A stretch of DNA of 64,000 nucleotides from Sciurus carolinensis (GCF_902686445.1 NC_062213.1:41366741-41430740), one strand, 5' to 3'. Positions 11,553-24,059 are shown, counted from the stretch's first letter. Made by a program: numbers and translations. The notes: generated from the letters alone by a model not told the origin.

Positions 11553-13166
11553 TATCCACCACTAACTAGATGCACAATACTGGCAAAGCACTAAACTTGG
11601 TCATACCAACATTTCTTCATATATCATAATGAATGGAAAAGGGGAATGATAGAATGGTTAGGATTGACTTGTCCTTTTCATTTAATTGAAATAGCAGCAT
11701 TCACAAGAAGCATTATGATGTCTACTGCCCCGGGTGAAGAGGACAGAGACACTAAAAACTCAGCAATGAGAACTCAAAGCACATAGTGGTGACTCAAAAT
11801 TCAAACCTTGTTCTGCTGACTCCAAATCCCATGTTCGACCTGGCCAGGCACCATAAAAGGAAGAAATAGTGACCATGGCATTGACACGGGTGACTTTGAA
11901 AGGTTTCTTTTAACTCTAAAACTCCACAAGTCTATAATTTGATTAGTTTTTCCACTTAGAAACAACAACCAAAAAAAAAAAAAAATCCTAAGTAATCTGA
12001 GGCAAATATGTCTTCAAGTTTTTGCATGACCGCTCTTCCCAAATGTTCCTTTATTTTTCATGGAGAGGCGGTCTGGCTACTAATGTTCCTTAGATGTCCA
12101 CTCCCAAGTCTTCTCTGGGGATGGATATGACTCATGTCATTAGGCTATTACAACTCATCTCTCTTCTCACAAAAACACAGGCCAATAACAGCAGAACAAT
12201 CACACCACTGATTTCCAGTACTGTGAGAAAGAGCTGCCCACACATGGCTAGCTCCATGGACAGAAAAGAAACACAGCTCTCCCTTTCACCAAAAGAAATC
12301 ACTGAATTTACAGCACGATACTCTCATAGAAAATATACTGCAGAGAGGATGAAGAAAACCACTAAGGAATTCTCTCTGATGAACGCCTGCAACAGAAGAA
12401 AAGTATTACAGGAAGGCTGCCTTGTGTTAAATACAGGCCTCTAGCTCCATTTTATTTCCACCGTTACTGATGTAATTGTGAATTCCTGCTGCATTTATAA
12501 TTAAGAAAGAAACAGATGGTAATGTTTAGTATTAAGCAATAAGGAGTGGCCATTAAAACAATCTAGAATGCCAGCAGTTTATATGATATCAGAGGGTTAG
12601 TTTACTATAACAAAGTTTTATATCCATGGGAAAAGAAAAGAGGCATTAAGGCCCTTTTCCCCAACCCAAAAAATACATTCACATCACAGCTGTCCCCTCA
12701 TGGAAGGCACATTGTACATCACAGGCAGACTCCAACCTTTTGGAATTGCTGGACACGAAATGTCCATAAAATCAAATATCTTGGTTTTATGATAAATTGT
12801 CATCACAAGTGGCAAAACATGAAACCCAAGATGGAACATTCACCAAGCGACAGAAATGCAGTTGGTGAGGCTCTGCTCCATAACACTTGGGTGATGAAGG
12901 TAGAGGGAAAATTCCAGAATCCTGTAAGAACAAAGTTGGCAACCCAGATCTCCTAGGGCTATTAAATTGTGGTACAAAAGTAAAACAAAACACCTCTCTC
13001 TCAAACTCTGTGTGTGTGTGTGTAACTGAAAAGAGAAATGCCTATATAATTTTTCCACTAAGGCAAACTTTAACGACAATGTCAACTAGCTGTGAGGAAA
13101 GTAACCTAGTTCCCATTACACCATTTACACACATATCTGAGCTTCCTAAAGAATTTCTCAGTCGTC
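11553..13166. other. Intronic sequence, nothing recognised
   Basis: Holds an A run near 11970-11986 and a short GT run near 13008-13023. The 116-codon frame at 12094-12444 is the longest plus-strand frame in this part; its product resembles nothing I know and it has no evident splice context. Confidence 0.4.
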
Positions 13167-13181
13167 AAAATCTGCCTTCAG

Positions 13182-13429
13182 TCAGGCATGGTTGTGCACA
13201 CCTGTAATCCCGGCAACTTGGGAGGTTGAAGCAGGAGGATCACAAGTTCAAGACCAGCCTCAGCAACTTAGTGAGGCCCAAAGCAACTTAACGAGACCCT
13301 GTCTCAAATTAAAAAAAAAGAAGAAGAAGAAGAAGAAGAAGAAGAAGAAGAAGAAGAAGGGTTGGGAATGTGGCTCGGTGGTAAGTACACCTGAGTTCAA
13401 TCCCCAGTCCCCCTACCTCCAACCCCACA
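13182..13429 (+). repeat. Composite B1-ID SINE with 15-bp target duplication
   Basis: The B1 part ('caggcatggttgtgcacacc' to 'gagaccctgtctcaaatt') and the ID part ('gggaatgtggctcggtggta', 'cctgagttcaatccccag') are separated by a linker that has become a (AAG)n array. Exact copies of aaaatctgccttcag flank it at 13167-13181 and 13430-13444, which fixes both boundaries. The 89-codon open frame here, with its poly-lysine run, is this repeat and not a gene. Confidence 0.95.
13319..13358 (+). repeat. (AAG)n microsatellite inside the SINE linker
   Basis: Thirteen or so uninterrupted aag units directly after the A-rich linker, probably grown from the A tail of the B1 half. Confidence 0.93.
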
Positions 13430-13444
13430 AAAATCTGCCTTCAG

Positions 13445-14410
13445 CTTTTTCTTTGAGGTAATTTCTCCCATTGGAGCCATACTGAAATCTCACAGGGATC
13501 CAGGTCCCATGGTGGGGAGGTCACTCTTTAAACCAAGGCTCTGATCCAGGTAGAGCTCTCACTGGTATCAATCTTCTTCTGTCCTCCTCAACAGTATCTG
13601 GCACCTGCCAACCTCCAATCTATATTGCTAACCTTGCAAGATGCATGACAGCAGAGTGACTTCACCTTTAGAACATCCCAAGGAAGCTAATTGTCAGACC
13701 TTTCTGTTATGAATAGTGCTATACATCAAAGAATAATGAGAAATGATCGTGAAGAGTCATATATTATCTTAGTAAAACATTCTTTTTCCTACTCCCAAAC
13801 TCACTCACTCTCTCTCTCTCAGACACACACACACACACATGGGGTTGGGGGCAGGGGACAGAGAGAGAGAGAGAAATAAAATAAAGAGGTAGTACAGAAT
13901 AAAGAATGCAGAGATATTTGGATAGGTGGAGCCTTGGGATCCATCAATAAAAATGCTGAAAATCTGAACACTCATTTTCTGTCTGGATGATCCTTATGAA
14001 AATGTTCTTAATGCTCAGAGCTTCTGATTATGTGACAGTGGTCATACTTGAGATTCATTATAACTATTGAAAAAGTAAATGGAAGACAATACATTCTGGT
14101 GCTTTTGCCAGCATTTTCTAACTGACAGCACATTTAGTAACTATTGGATAGGAATTAACATATCTTTTCTTGTGACCTACACAGGATGCAGGAGAACACT
14201 AAAACTGAGAAACAGAAATATCAACAACCACATTAGCCAGAAGAATTTGTAGGCTTAGCTGGATACTAGGAATAAGACTTTAGAAAAGCTGGAAACAGCA
14301 CATCAAAGAAAATACTGATATTGTACAGCACAGTAGTAGCTCTGGTCAATTAGTGAAGTCATGAAAAATAGTGATTGGCTCCATTTTCAAAGCACGGTAT
14401 ACCTTTTCTG
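13445..14410. other. Intronic sequence with CT/CA/GA microsatellites
   Basis: Between about 13799 and 13875 lie (ct)n, (ca)n and (ga)n blocks, an H-DNA-prone purine/pyrimidine mix. Nothing else was recognised. Confidence 0.55.
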
Positions 14411-14855
14411 TGGCAGAGACTGCTAATTAGCTTCCAGCTCTGCTGTTTTCTTGGTGTACAGCAGTAACGATAGAGTCATAGTTAGACGTGTAGCTGTTCA
14501 GTGAGGGTTACATTTCCCAGGCCACCCGTGACACAATGGTGTTTTTAAGCTTGTCAATGGTTTGTGAACACAAGTGCGACTTTCAGGTCTGAGTCTTAAG
14601 ATGCTCCATGTTCTTTCCCTCTTCCAGGTGACAGGCCAGCTTCTGCAGTGCAGATGATAACGGTGTCCTTGGTGATAGTTGAGCAACAAGATGAAAGAAA
14701 CCCTTCCCTGAGTGACCATGGGCAGCAGAGCTACTCATCAGGCAAAAACTACTGGTGCCAGAACTAGACAAGAGCAATAAATACACTTCTTTATTATTTG
14801 AGCCCCTATCTTATTGGATCTTACTTTTTATGGCAGCTATACTTTACCCTAATAT
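14411..14855 (+). repeat. Probable ancient LTR
   Basis: 'ttacatttcccaggccaccc' near the left part and 'agagcaataaatacacttct' followed by 'ttattatttgagcccctatc' and 'ggcagctatactttacccta' on the right match the layout of an old mammalian LTR with its AATAAA near the 3' end. A second copy of the same family seems to lie at 53040-53407. Family name uncertain. Confidence 0.5.
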
Positions 14856-15066
14856 ATTTTCCAAATAAGAAGAAAACATCTTACAAATATAAAATATATT
14901 AAAAATATAATTCATTGGTAAACGTTTGTTTTCCTTAGCTACTAAACTCTATCAATCTGCCTTGCCAAGTTCTCCTTCTGTATTACTTTGGCAGATTATA
15001 TTTTCTAATAGGCACCAATTAATAGCAGTTCTGTCATTTTGATTTCTGAGAAACATTTCAAAGGCT

Positions 15067-15388
15067 CTGCTGTCGTTTGAATGTCCACGTCTTCCTGAAA
15101 TTCATATGTTGAAACCTATCACCGATGTCATGATATTAGGAGACAGGGCCATTGGGAGATGGTTAGGCAATGAAGGCTGAACCCTCATGAACACAGTTAG
15201 TGTTCTTATAAAAGGCCCTGAGCAACTGCCTTGCCCCTTCCACCACATAAGAAGGCACCACCACCAGATCCCAAATCAGCTGGCACCTCATCTTGGGCTT
15301 CCCAACTACCAGAACTGTGCAAAATTAATTTCTGCTATTTATAAGCTACCTAGATGATGGTGTTTGGTTATATTATCCCAACTGAATA
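15067..15388 (+). repeat. MLT1-like (MaLR) LTR
   Basis: 'gaaattcatatgttgaaacc', 'gatattaggagacagggcca', 'tgttcttataaaaggccctg', 'ccagaactgtgcaaaattaa' and 'tttctgctatttataagcta' follow the forward MLT1 consensus order with moderate divergence. It is the same family, in opposite orientation, as the deleted copy at 966. Confidence 0.8.
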
Positions 15389-15599
15389 AAGAAAGTCTCC
15401 TAAGAAATTTTAAATAGACACTATAGAGTTCCATTTGTATGCATACGTGTGCTCAGGGCTGAATATGGGGGTGGGTTTAGAGAAGTCCAGGACATAGAGT
15501 TTTATTCATGTAGACTTCTAACTATCACTGCCTCTTTAATCCACTGGGTTTATTTCGAAATATTTTTCTGAGACCTGTGATTTTGGTGAAAGAAAGATA

Positions 15600-15675
15600 T
15601 TACAAAAGGGGAAACTAAGGCTCACAGAGTTAATTCCCAAAGATCACAAGACCCTATTCTGGGACAGAGTTCATT
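15600..15675 (-). repeat. MIR fragment
   Basis: 'ggggaaactaaggctcacag' followed by 'agttaattcccaaagatcac' is the reverse MIR core. Confidence 0.6.
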
Positions 15676-15702
15676 CACCATCTTTCCAATTATAATTTAG
15701 GA

Positions 15703-15882
15703 CAGCCTCTGAAAGCATAGTCCTTGGATCTCGTATGCTCATGTAAGGTACAAAGAGCCCAGGTGCCTCCTCCAACCCTACTGAATCAGAAATGACTAGG
15801 GTCACAGAGGAATCTGCATTTTTGACAAGTGCCTCAACTGATTCTTATGCAAATTAAGTAAAGTTGGTTTTAGAGAGTAGAC
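15703..15882 (+). repeat. MER5-like hAT DNA-transposon remnant
   Basis: 'tcctccaaccctactgaatc', 'agaaatgactagggtcacag' and 'aatctgcatttttgacaagt' correspond to the conserved centre of MER5A/B, a short non-autonomous Charlie element. 'gattcttatgcaaattaagt' follows. Strand is tentative. Confidence 0.65.
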
Positions 15883-16912
15883 ATACCTGACATAGGCTCA
15901 ACCACATCTTGCTAGCTTGTGAGAAAAAAATTCATTTATAACATTTAATCTAATGACAAATGCATGCCATCTCTCTATCCCTAGAATTTCAGCCTTCTAT
16001 CTGCCTGAATACCCCTGAGTGTTTTGCAATTTTTTACCAACATAACCCAGCTTCTGGCAGCTTCTGCAACATCTCTGTACAGCTGTGAGAACATATCTTT
16101 TCTCCTTTCTTTGATTTAGCTAACATATGGTTGGAATATTTTTTCCATAAGAAACTTCACAATGTATAAAGGGAAAGCAAAGTCAAAGAACCCTCAAAGC
16201 AGAGAAACTGGTTGGCAACTATAAACCTGGCTTAGCTGAGAGAAAGCCTTGCCTCTCTTCCTTCATTCAAGGCTGTCTGAGCACCCGTGATCCAAGGACA
16301 CATTTTGGACCAAGTTGCCTTCAGCACCCTTCTCTCTCCACAAACCTCTCTCTCGTACACAGGTGCCAGTTGTGATGTGCATATAGGAGACAAGCTGATA
16401 GCCAGCTTCCTGTGGGCAGTGTTGATTAGCTGTTCTTGAGCTGCTTCCACCTCCCTATCCTGTGCTCATAGCAACTATGCCTTCATCCTTAAACACCTGC
16501 TTCTGGATCACTGTCCACTCAGCACCGCTCTCTGCTCTAGTGTCATAAAAATCAAAGAATATTCATGCTATACTTGGAAATGACCCTGTACCGAAACGGC
16601 TCATCCAGGGCTGCTGAGTTGCACCATTGGGAGAGGTACTGTTCACATTCTATCCTGTGTGAAACATGCCCATGGAGTCCATACAGTGTAAATGGCACCC
16701 ATGGAGTCGTGCAACTGGCCATACTACATAAATATACCAGAATGACCAGGGAACTTGTTGTGAGTGTGGATTTTAAGCTTCTGCCCCCACCCAACACTGA
16801 CCTTCCTCCTATTGGAGGTGTGCTTCAGGTCTGAGATGGGCCCTTCAGAATACCAAGGCATCTGTGGAAGTTCTGATGATCAGCATGGTTGGAAACATAA
16901 TCTAACCCAAGT
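15883..16912. other. Intronic sequence, nothing recognised
   Basis: No nameable repeat in about 1 kb. Overlapping 63-89-codon frames on both strands at 16552-16955 are treated as chance. Confidence 0.4.
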
Positions 16913-17045
16913 GTCCCATTTTGCAGCAGAACGAGCTGAGTCCCCAGAAGACTAGGTGACAAATCAAAGTCACATGCAGCTGGTAAGTAAGAGCTGCAAT
17001 CAGATTCCAGATATCATAACTCTGAACGAGGGCCTTTGCCACCAT
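16913..17045 (-). repeat. MIR fragment
   Basis: 'cccattttgcagcagaacga' then 'aatcaaagtcacatgcagct' and 'ggtaagtaagagctgcaatc' give the reverse MIR core and B-box side. Confidence 0.65.
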
Positions 17046-17346
17046 CATTCAAATACCAACAACAAAAACAAGAACAAACAAAAAATGACAACAACATTAT
17101 TTGAGAGGATAAAAAGTAGTTGAGACATCTCAGTGTCATAAATGAGATGCCATTTATATTCTCTATCATTTGGAACACTTACACCATGCCTTCTTACTAT
17201 GCAAATGTGACCCTATTTAGGCCAAGAACATAAGACTCTGGGGTTATACCCAGGAGGGAAAATTGGGGCATAAGAGCTCTAGAGTCAAAGGAATCATTTA
17301 AAAGAAATGTTGGCTCCCCTAAAGACATCTATAAAAGAAGGTAGTA

Positions 17347-17724
17347 AGGCATTTGCTGGTAAATGGATGGAACTGGAGATTATCATGCTAGGTGAAATAA
17401 GTCAATCCCCCAAATCAAAGGCTGAATGTTTTCTCTTATATGTGGTTACTAATACAGAGTAAGGGGGAGAGGCATGGAGGGAAGAATAGAAGTTCATTAG
17501 ATTAGACAAAGGGGAATGAAGGGAAGGGAGGGAGGATGAGAATAGGACTGACAGTAGAATGGATCATACATAATTTTCCTATGTTCATATATGAATAGAC
17601 AACCAGTGTAACTCCACATGATACTCAACCACAAGAATGGGAAGTTATACTCTATGAATGTATAATATATCAAAATGCACTCTATAGTCATGTATATCTA
17701 CAAAGAACAAATAAAAATATTACT
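17347..17724 (+). mobile_element. 5'-truncated L1, 3' end only
   Basis: It starts in the last part of ORF2 ('gcatttgctggtaaatggat', 'ggtgaaataagtcaatcccc') and continues through a purine-rich 3' UTR to 'gcactctatagtcatgtata' and an A-rich tail. The final ORF2 frame is broken. A (GGA)n run at about 17729-17750 follows the tail. Confidence 0.85.
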
Positions 17725-17922
17725 ATGAAGAAGGAGGAGGAGGAGGAGAAGGAATCAAGAAGGAAGCCTGCTGGTTGCCTTGGGCTGAGTGGCATCTGTA
17801 AGGCCAGGGTATTGAGGGATGGGTTCTGCCAGACAGACTTAGAGGATTGATTCACACCAATCCAACACATAAGAGTTCATGGAGGAGTTCGATATTTTAC
17901 AATAGAAAGTACTCTTACCTTA

Positions 17923-18155
17923 ATGGCTGGGTGCAGTGGCACAGGCCTGTAACCCCAGAGCCTCAGGAGGCTGAGGCAGGGTGGTAAGTTCAAGGCCAGC
18001 ATCAGCAACTTAGTGAGGTCCTAAGCAACTTAGTGAGACCTTGTCTCAAGATTTAAAAAAAATAAATAAAATAAAGGGCTAGGGATGTGGCTCAATGATT
18101 AAGTGCCCCTGAGTTCAATCCCTGGTATCAAAAAAAAAAAAAAAAAAAAAAAAAA
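17923..18155 (+). repeat. Composite B1-ID SINE
   Basis: B1 part from 'tggctgggtgcagtggcaca' to 'gagaccttgtctcaagattt', then an A-rich linker, then the ID part 'gggctagggatgtggctcaa', then a long pure A tail at 18130-18155. The long tail suggests a fairly young insertion. Confidence 0.92.
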
Positions 18156-18379
18156 GACAGTACTCCAGCCTCAAGAAGACTCAGTCTGTTCCCCAAGAAT
18201 GGGCACTTCCTCCTGAGAGACAAGGATACTTCAAACACCAGCAGCAGGCTTCACCACAAGTTGCTTTCAGAGCCAATTATAAAAAGAAATAAGGTTCTCT
18301 CATGCCATATTTTCTCTCCATGTGACTTTTCTCTGCTCCAGATCACTTCCTTTGAAAAGGAACCTTGCAGTTTTCAGTA

Positions 18380-18567
18380 TAGTCTTCAGAACTAGGCAGA
18401 CCTGGCTTGGAAATCTAGCTCTTACACTCGAGCAGTTTGTCAGTCATTTTCCTGAGTCTCAATTTTCTACCTTGAAGAAGTAGATGAGAAATATGTATAT
18501 ATGTACCACTTAGCATGGTGTCAGACACACTACAGTGTGCAGAAAATGGTAGCTGTTTGGCCGTTGG
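18380..18567 (+). repeat. MIR SINE
   Basis: 'aactaggcagacctggcttg', 'gaaatctagctcttacactc' and 'tttcctgagtctcaattttc' and then 'cttagcatggtgtcagacac' run in forward MIR order. Confidence 0.75.
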
Positions 18568-19498
18568 TAACATGAAGATGACAGACCATAAGCAAACCTG
18601 ACATGGAGAGCTTGATTGGGAAATTCTTTCCTCCTAAAATTCCTTCCTCCTTCTTTATAAGTGCTCACATTACGGCAACTGGTTATTAAGTACTGACTTT
18701 ACTTTTTAGTCATAATATCAACTTCCGCTTTATTCTGAATTTATTTTTCAAAGAATCTATATCTTGTCTCTGAACAATGGAGTATTAAGAACTATGTCCA
18801 TTATTCCATTTATTTCCACATTTTATCCCAGGTCAACTTCTCAGTTTGGCCTTTAATGCTTCTTTGAAGTTTCCTTCAGAGGAACAACGCCCAGCAACGC
18901 CAAGGGAAGTGTCACTGTGTTGCCTACTGCTTATCAATAAACCAGAGATGTGACAGGTCCTTCACTGGTGCATCCACTTGATGCAAGGCGCAGGATGAGC
19001 CCAAAGGAAAACTCATGCCTCTGAGTACTTAACAGGGCAGAGGAAGATGAAGGAATCCATTAGCTGCCTTCCTCTAGTCAAATCTCACGCCACAGAGTCA
19101 ATCCTCTTGCATTTCCAAGTTTTATCAACTGACTTCCGATGCTCATGGGCCCATAATCCATGTACCATGGCTTAGAAATTCATCCAAGTTCTGAAGGGGC
19201 TGGAAGGACCAGAAGCTCCAAGCATGGGACAGGCTGCAGCCCAGCTGCCCAGTGGTAGGAAAGGACAAGGATTGAAAGGTACAGGGTAAGTGACCAGGAG
19301 GTACAGTGCAAGATGCAGCTGACCAGACACACCTGAGGAGGCATAGAAATGCGGGACTGTTACACTGCATTCTCCCCCGCACCCAGCCACATTCTGAACT
19401 GGTCTTTCCTTTATCAAGGGAATTTATAATATATAAGGGCCTTTTGTCCCAGAAACAGGTGTGGAAACCCTAATAGTATTCAGAGGAGCAAGAACTTT
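18568..19498. other. Intronic sequence, nothing recognised
   Basis: Open frames of 79-81 codons on the minus strand at 19143-19417 overlap each other and resemble nothing known. Confidence 0.4.
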
Positions 19499-19499
19499 G

Positions 19500-19717
19500 G
19501 GAAAACATTGCTTGGATTTGAAGGCAGGCTTATCTACTTTCTAGTTATAGGATATTTTGATCCCTTCATGCCTCAGTTACCACATCTGCTAAATAGATCT
19601 GATGATAATAATAATGACACCTACTTCAAAAGCGTTCTGTGGGAATCAAAATGACTTAGACATCAAATTATGAGAACAGTGTCTGACACGTAGTGACACA
19701 AAATATGTATTTGAGAT
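19500..19717 (+). repeat. MIR SINE
   Basis: 'cttggatttgaaggcaggct', 'tatctactttctagttatag', 'cctcagttaccacatctgct' and 'cagtgtctgacacgtagtga' are in forward MIR order. Confidence 0.75.
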
Positions 19718-21161
19718 TGTTAGACATCTGTTCGGCAGTCTGATCTCTGATTTCCTAGGTTCTTTAACAGACCCCATGTCTTTCTTTTTATCTCCTAACT
19801 AGATTCCTACTTCTGAGATGAGTTTCCTAAACTGAACCCAGTCTATTCTCATTACCTGAACTAACCTTACTTCTTCCGTACTTTGGATATCTCATCTTGT
19901 TGACATACAGTTTTCACCAGCCTCTCCTGGTCACCAAGTTCTCAGTCCTATTAGGCCAAATTCCTATTAGGTGACAAATATGAAATTTTTGACATTTTGT
20001 TAGGGTAAGTTCTACCAGGACAATTTCATGCCAGCCTTGTGACTCAAAGCTCTCCCAAAGTAAATCAAATTCTAACTGGCTGTCTGATTACATCACTCAA
20101 ATCTCATGAAAGAGAACCCATGCCTTTAGCACTAGGCACCCAAGAATGAGCTCATAGGAAGTTCCAACAAAAAACTGACTATGAAATGATGAGATTATTG
20201 TGACCAATCATTTCAGTGGTGATTCACAAATAAAGGACTGCAATTTCTATACAGGATGAGATGCTAGAACACTGTCACAGTCTGTGCAATGACAGGTGAT
20301 CATTCATTTGGATTCCAAGCCCTCTCCCAGGTACTTCACTTCTCACCTCAATTTAACAATGAACCACCACATGACTTAACAGCATTCTAGTTGAATCTCT
20401 AGTGGCACTATATATATATAGTAGACACAGAGCAGCTAAGTCAAAAACATTCCAGAACTCATAGAAAAACCATTGTCAAACCACTTGGTAATAAGTGTCC
20501 ACTATAGATATTAAAGCACGTGAGGTATGTGGGCCTTTCTATAGTGTTTTCTGTGATTTCTCTTCGTGATATTTCATTGGTCACAAATCTAGCTAGCCAA
20601 GATAAGTAATTTATTCATGTGCTTACTGCTTTATTGCATTGAACTCATCAGAAAGTCTCTCTGTCCCTTATGATCAGAGAAAAGGAAGCTGGCAGTATTT
20701 CCATGAATATGACAGGAGAGAATCTAGTTCAATGCACTTTGTTCTTCACCAAGAGAGCTCTAGAAACTCAACATTACTGGCCATGGTTATCCCCCTAAAT
20801 TAGTTCTTTCTTATAAACTATCTCACATCCTCTCATCTCAACATTTTATTCCACTGTTGCTACAACAAGCACTTGTTTATGGTAGCAATCTGATAGCACC
20901 TTGCTTTAGCTAACTTTCTGCCCAGGGCTTTCTCTGTCTGTCTCCTGGGAGGTTGACCAGTACTCACTCTGCCATTCTGAGGCACACACAACCTGAAAGT
21001 ACAAAGAAATTAACACGTCAAGGGGCAAGGCTTGGCCCACTGGGATCAAGATTTGGTAACACATGCTCTTCTTTCATCCTCTGGTAAATGATTCTACATG
21101 GCTTCTCAGAAGGTCCCAACTGGGAATGTACCTCAGTTGCCCATAGTGTTAAGTGGCTCAG
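19718..21161. other. Intronic sequence, nothing firmly recognised
   Basis: 19750-20110 has a faint L2-like look ('ctggctgtctgattacatca') but is too diverged to call. A short self-complementary (TA)n core lies near 20408-20421. Confidence 0.4.
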
Positions 21162-21168
21162 TAATGAG

Positions 21169-21238
21169 AATTACCCTGACTCTTGGAATCCTAGAATCTC
21201 CAGGTAGGATGGGAAGTTTCTCTCTTGGATTTGTTCTG
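21169..21238 (+). repeat. Left arm of a 1.1-kb inverted duplication
   Basis: 21173-21205 (accctgactcttggaatcct and onward) is the reverse complement of 22280-22312 with one mismatch in 33 bases. Similarity continues inward to 'tctctcttggatttgttctg', with a 5-6 base gap. No known family was recognised. Confidence 0.88.
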
Positions 21239-22240
21239 AACCCAGGCTTTGTTATGCCACCTTGGATTGGCTATCCTTCCTTTGATATTCCAAGTGCCCT
21301 GCTTCTGTTCCTTGAGATCATTTCTCCAAATAAGCTACTCAAATGTAAATTCTTGTCTCAGGATCTGCTTTTGAACCTAAGGTAAGATACCCCAAGTGAA
21401 AAATTTCTGAACCATATGAGCTTTAAACAGTGGATGCATAGTAATGAAATTTTTTTTCAACATATTCTTCATATCCAAATACATTATGCTTATATAGGAT
21501 ATTGCTCCTAGGTATCCATCTACTCCAGAAGCCCTACACAAGTGTCTAAGTCCATAAACAAATTGGAATGATTTCTTGAAAAGATCTGATGTCATATATT
21601 ATAGGCCAGACTCCCTTTGAAGCAGACTGGGCCAAATTTTGGCATGTGTAGTTCATACCCCTGGGATGAACACCTGAGAAAGGAGGGAAAGGACATAAGA
21701 AGGGACAGAAGGGGCAGTCAAATTGCAATGCAGCCCAACACTGGCTTCAGTTGGCCTCATGAACAATTCTGAATACTAAAATGGTTAAAAAGAGTTGTCA
21801 TTCAATTGAACTGAAATAACTGAGCTTTTAAACTTATAACAGAATCAGTCACTGAGTATGGTCCATACCAGGAGAAGGTGTAGACTTGGATGAGCAGCTT
21901 TCTGCCAGCAAGACAATGCCTGAAGGGGGGGACACTGGAGTCATATGCTAAATGCAGTCCTACCACCTGGGCCAACAAATCTCCTGAAGGAAGATGTCCT
22001 TCAAGGAACTACTGAAGAAACAGAGAAAAAAATTAAGCCAAGTGAAAAGAACATTAAGAGCATGGAGACTGTTTCCCAAAGTATGCTGAGCCCTCAAGGG
22101 AAGAGCTAGGAACAATTGCTGAATAACTATACACAAGGCAGATTCTACCTCAAAAGCGAGAACTTTCATAGAAGGAGCTATCGGAAGGACAGGAATGTGT
22201 CAATCATGACTTCATGAAGGTTTAAAGCAACATCTGACTA

Positions 22241-22315
22241 CAGAACAAATTCAAGAGAGAAAATTTAACTTCCCTTCCAACCTGGAGATTCTAGGATTCC
22301 AAGAGCCAGGGTAAT
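22241..22315 (-). repeat. Right arm of the inverted duplication
   Basis: 'cagaacaaattcaagagaga' then 'acctggagattctaggattc' is the counterpart of 21169-21238 in opposite orientation. The 1.0 kb between the arms shows no transposase frame. Confidence 0.88.
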
Positions 22316-22319
22316 GATC

Positions 22320-22795
22320 ATAATATAAAATTGTCACTTATGTACCAGGCACAGGCAGGACTATCAGCCTAGAGGCACAAAAAAATAAATATGAAAGTTT
22401 CAATTGTCCTGGCTACATGTATAAATAAAGTTACTAAGCAATGGGAATACTGACTAGTAACTGGAGACTTTTTCCAACTTTCAAACACCCACCTCACCAA
22501 CAACCATCTGTCTGCCTGTCTATCTAATATCTAACCATCTATCATGTCTATTTATCTACCTATCCATCTATGACTAATTCTGCAGCAAATGAAATACTCC
22601 AAGTTCACTGATCTCCACCACTGGGCAACAAACCAAGATATATTCCTTATGTCTAGAAAGCAGAACATGGCTATCTCAAGGAAGCTCAAAACTCTAAAGC
22701 TCTAAAACCAAGTTTATCTTCCTTTTCTCTTACTTACACCAACCCATATTCCATTGTTTACAGTGACACTATTTACTCAGATATTCTAAACCAGA
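22320..22795. other. Intronic sequence with TCTA-type microsatellite
   Basis: 22505-22572 contains imperfect tcta/atct/ctgt units. The remainder is unremarkable. Confidence 0.6.
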
Positions 22796-22799
22796 AGTG

Positions 22800-22968
22800 T
22801 TGGAGGTCAAGAATTTTTGAGTCTGACATACTTGATTATGAAACTGACCTTCCCCAATTACTTATTAAACAGGCACCAGCAAGTTACAGAAATCTATCTG
22901 AGCTTTATTTTCCTCAACTATAACACTGGGATGACACCTCTCATTGGGTTGTTGTGCAAGAAGAGGGT
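22800..22968 (+). repeat. MIR SINE
   Basis: 'gagtctgacatacttgatta', 'gagctttattttcctcaact', 'ataacactgggatgacacct' and 'attgggttgttgtgcaagaa' give the forward MIR core and 3' side. Confidence 0.7.
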
Positions 22969-24058
22969 TCTATTAGGGAGAAGGGTATGTGGAAACTGGG
23001 AGAAGAGGATAGAGAGAAACCATCACAGACAACAACCATCTGTTTTTCTTCTTTTGCCAAGAGTTGGCCCAAAGTCCCTAGTTAATTGCCTAGATGATTG
23101 AAGAAAGTCTCTATCTCCATCATCCTGTGCTCTTCATACTGACTTCCTCCTACTCTCATTCCTTGTTCTGGTACACCTAATACTAGAATGCATAAAAGAG
23201 TCATTTGCAGTTTCTTGTCTATGCAAAATTGCGTTCCAAACTTTAAAAAAATCTACTTTCTGTACAACTGTGGGTAAGTGGTAATTGCTCAAATTTAAAA
23301 TACTATAGCAAAAAGTCAAATTTTAATCAGGTATGTGGCTGCACCTATGGCTTCTATTACTCTCTTCAGGCCCCTATATTAAAGATCAAGATACATGCTT
23401 GATCAAAACTCCCCGATCACTTCATACCAGTGTTCCTCCAGCTAGCAGGATCCTTTCTTTTTCCACCACAGCACCCTAATTTTATCCACAACCTTTCATC
23501 AGTTAGAATACACAAAGTCTTGATCCTAGGTTTCCTTAACACAGATGCCTCCTGGACATCTCATTTATAATTCTCTATATTCTTATTATCAAATCCAATA
23601 AGCACTGTTTCACTTTTGAAGTTCTCACCACCCAGAGTGGGACATTTATTAATATGCTGGAGCGTCATCATAACTCTATTCATTAAAAGAAGGACTTGAC
23701 CATGGATAGCTGGACGGCTGGTTCCTTTATAGACTCAGTCTTTTTATTCTCTCTACATCCTGTCAGCTCTCCCCCTCCCAAGAAGCCTGAGTTTCTTTAG
23801 TACCCTTGATTTTTAAAGAATTGAGTATCATGGGTTTCAACAGCAGTAGTCTAACAAAGCCGCAGTTCATCATCCCACAGTTTATAATCTCCTGATTATC
23901 TTTTGCTAATTCATCATTTGAATGGTTGAATTTTCTTTTCAAGTACCTTCACTGAGTCTGCATTTCCTGCCTCCTCAGTAGAAAGTCTGCTTTTGCCTTT
24001 ATTTCTTTAGGGGAAAAAAAGGAATTGTATCCAAGACTACTAATCTTAAAGAGTGGTG
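22969..24058. other. Intronic sequence, nothing recognised
   Basis: About 1.1 kb, AT-rich and pyrimidine-rich in places, without a nameable repeat. Confidence 0.4.
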
Positions 24059-24059
24059 A

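Noticed and set aside
12094..12444. 116-codon plus-strand open frame
   Set aside because: The translation resembles no protein I know, and no promoter, splice context or codon pattern supports it.
13192..13461. Frame with a long lysine run, possibly a nuclear-protein fragment
   Set aside because: It is the composite SINE with its aag array, as the flanking 15-bp duplications show.
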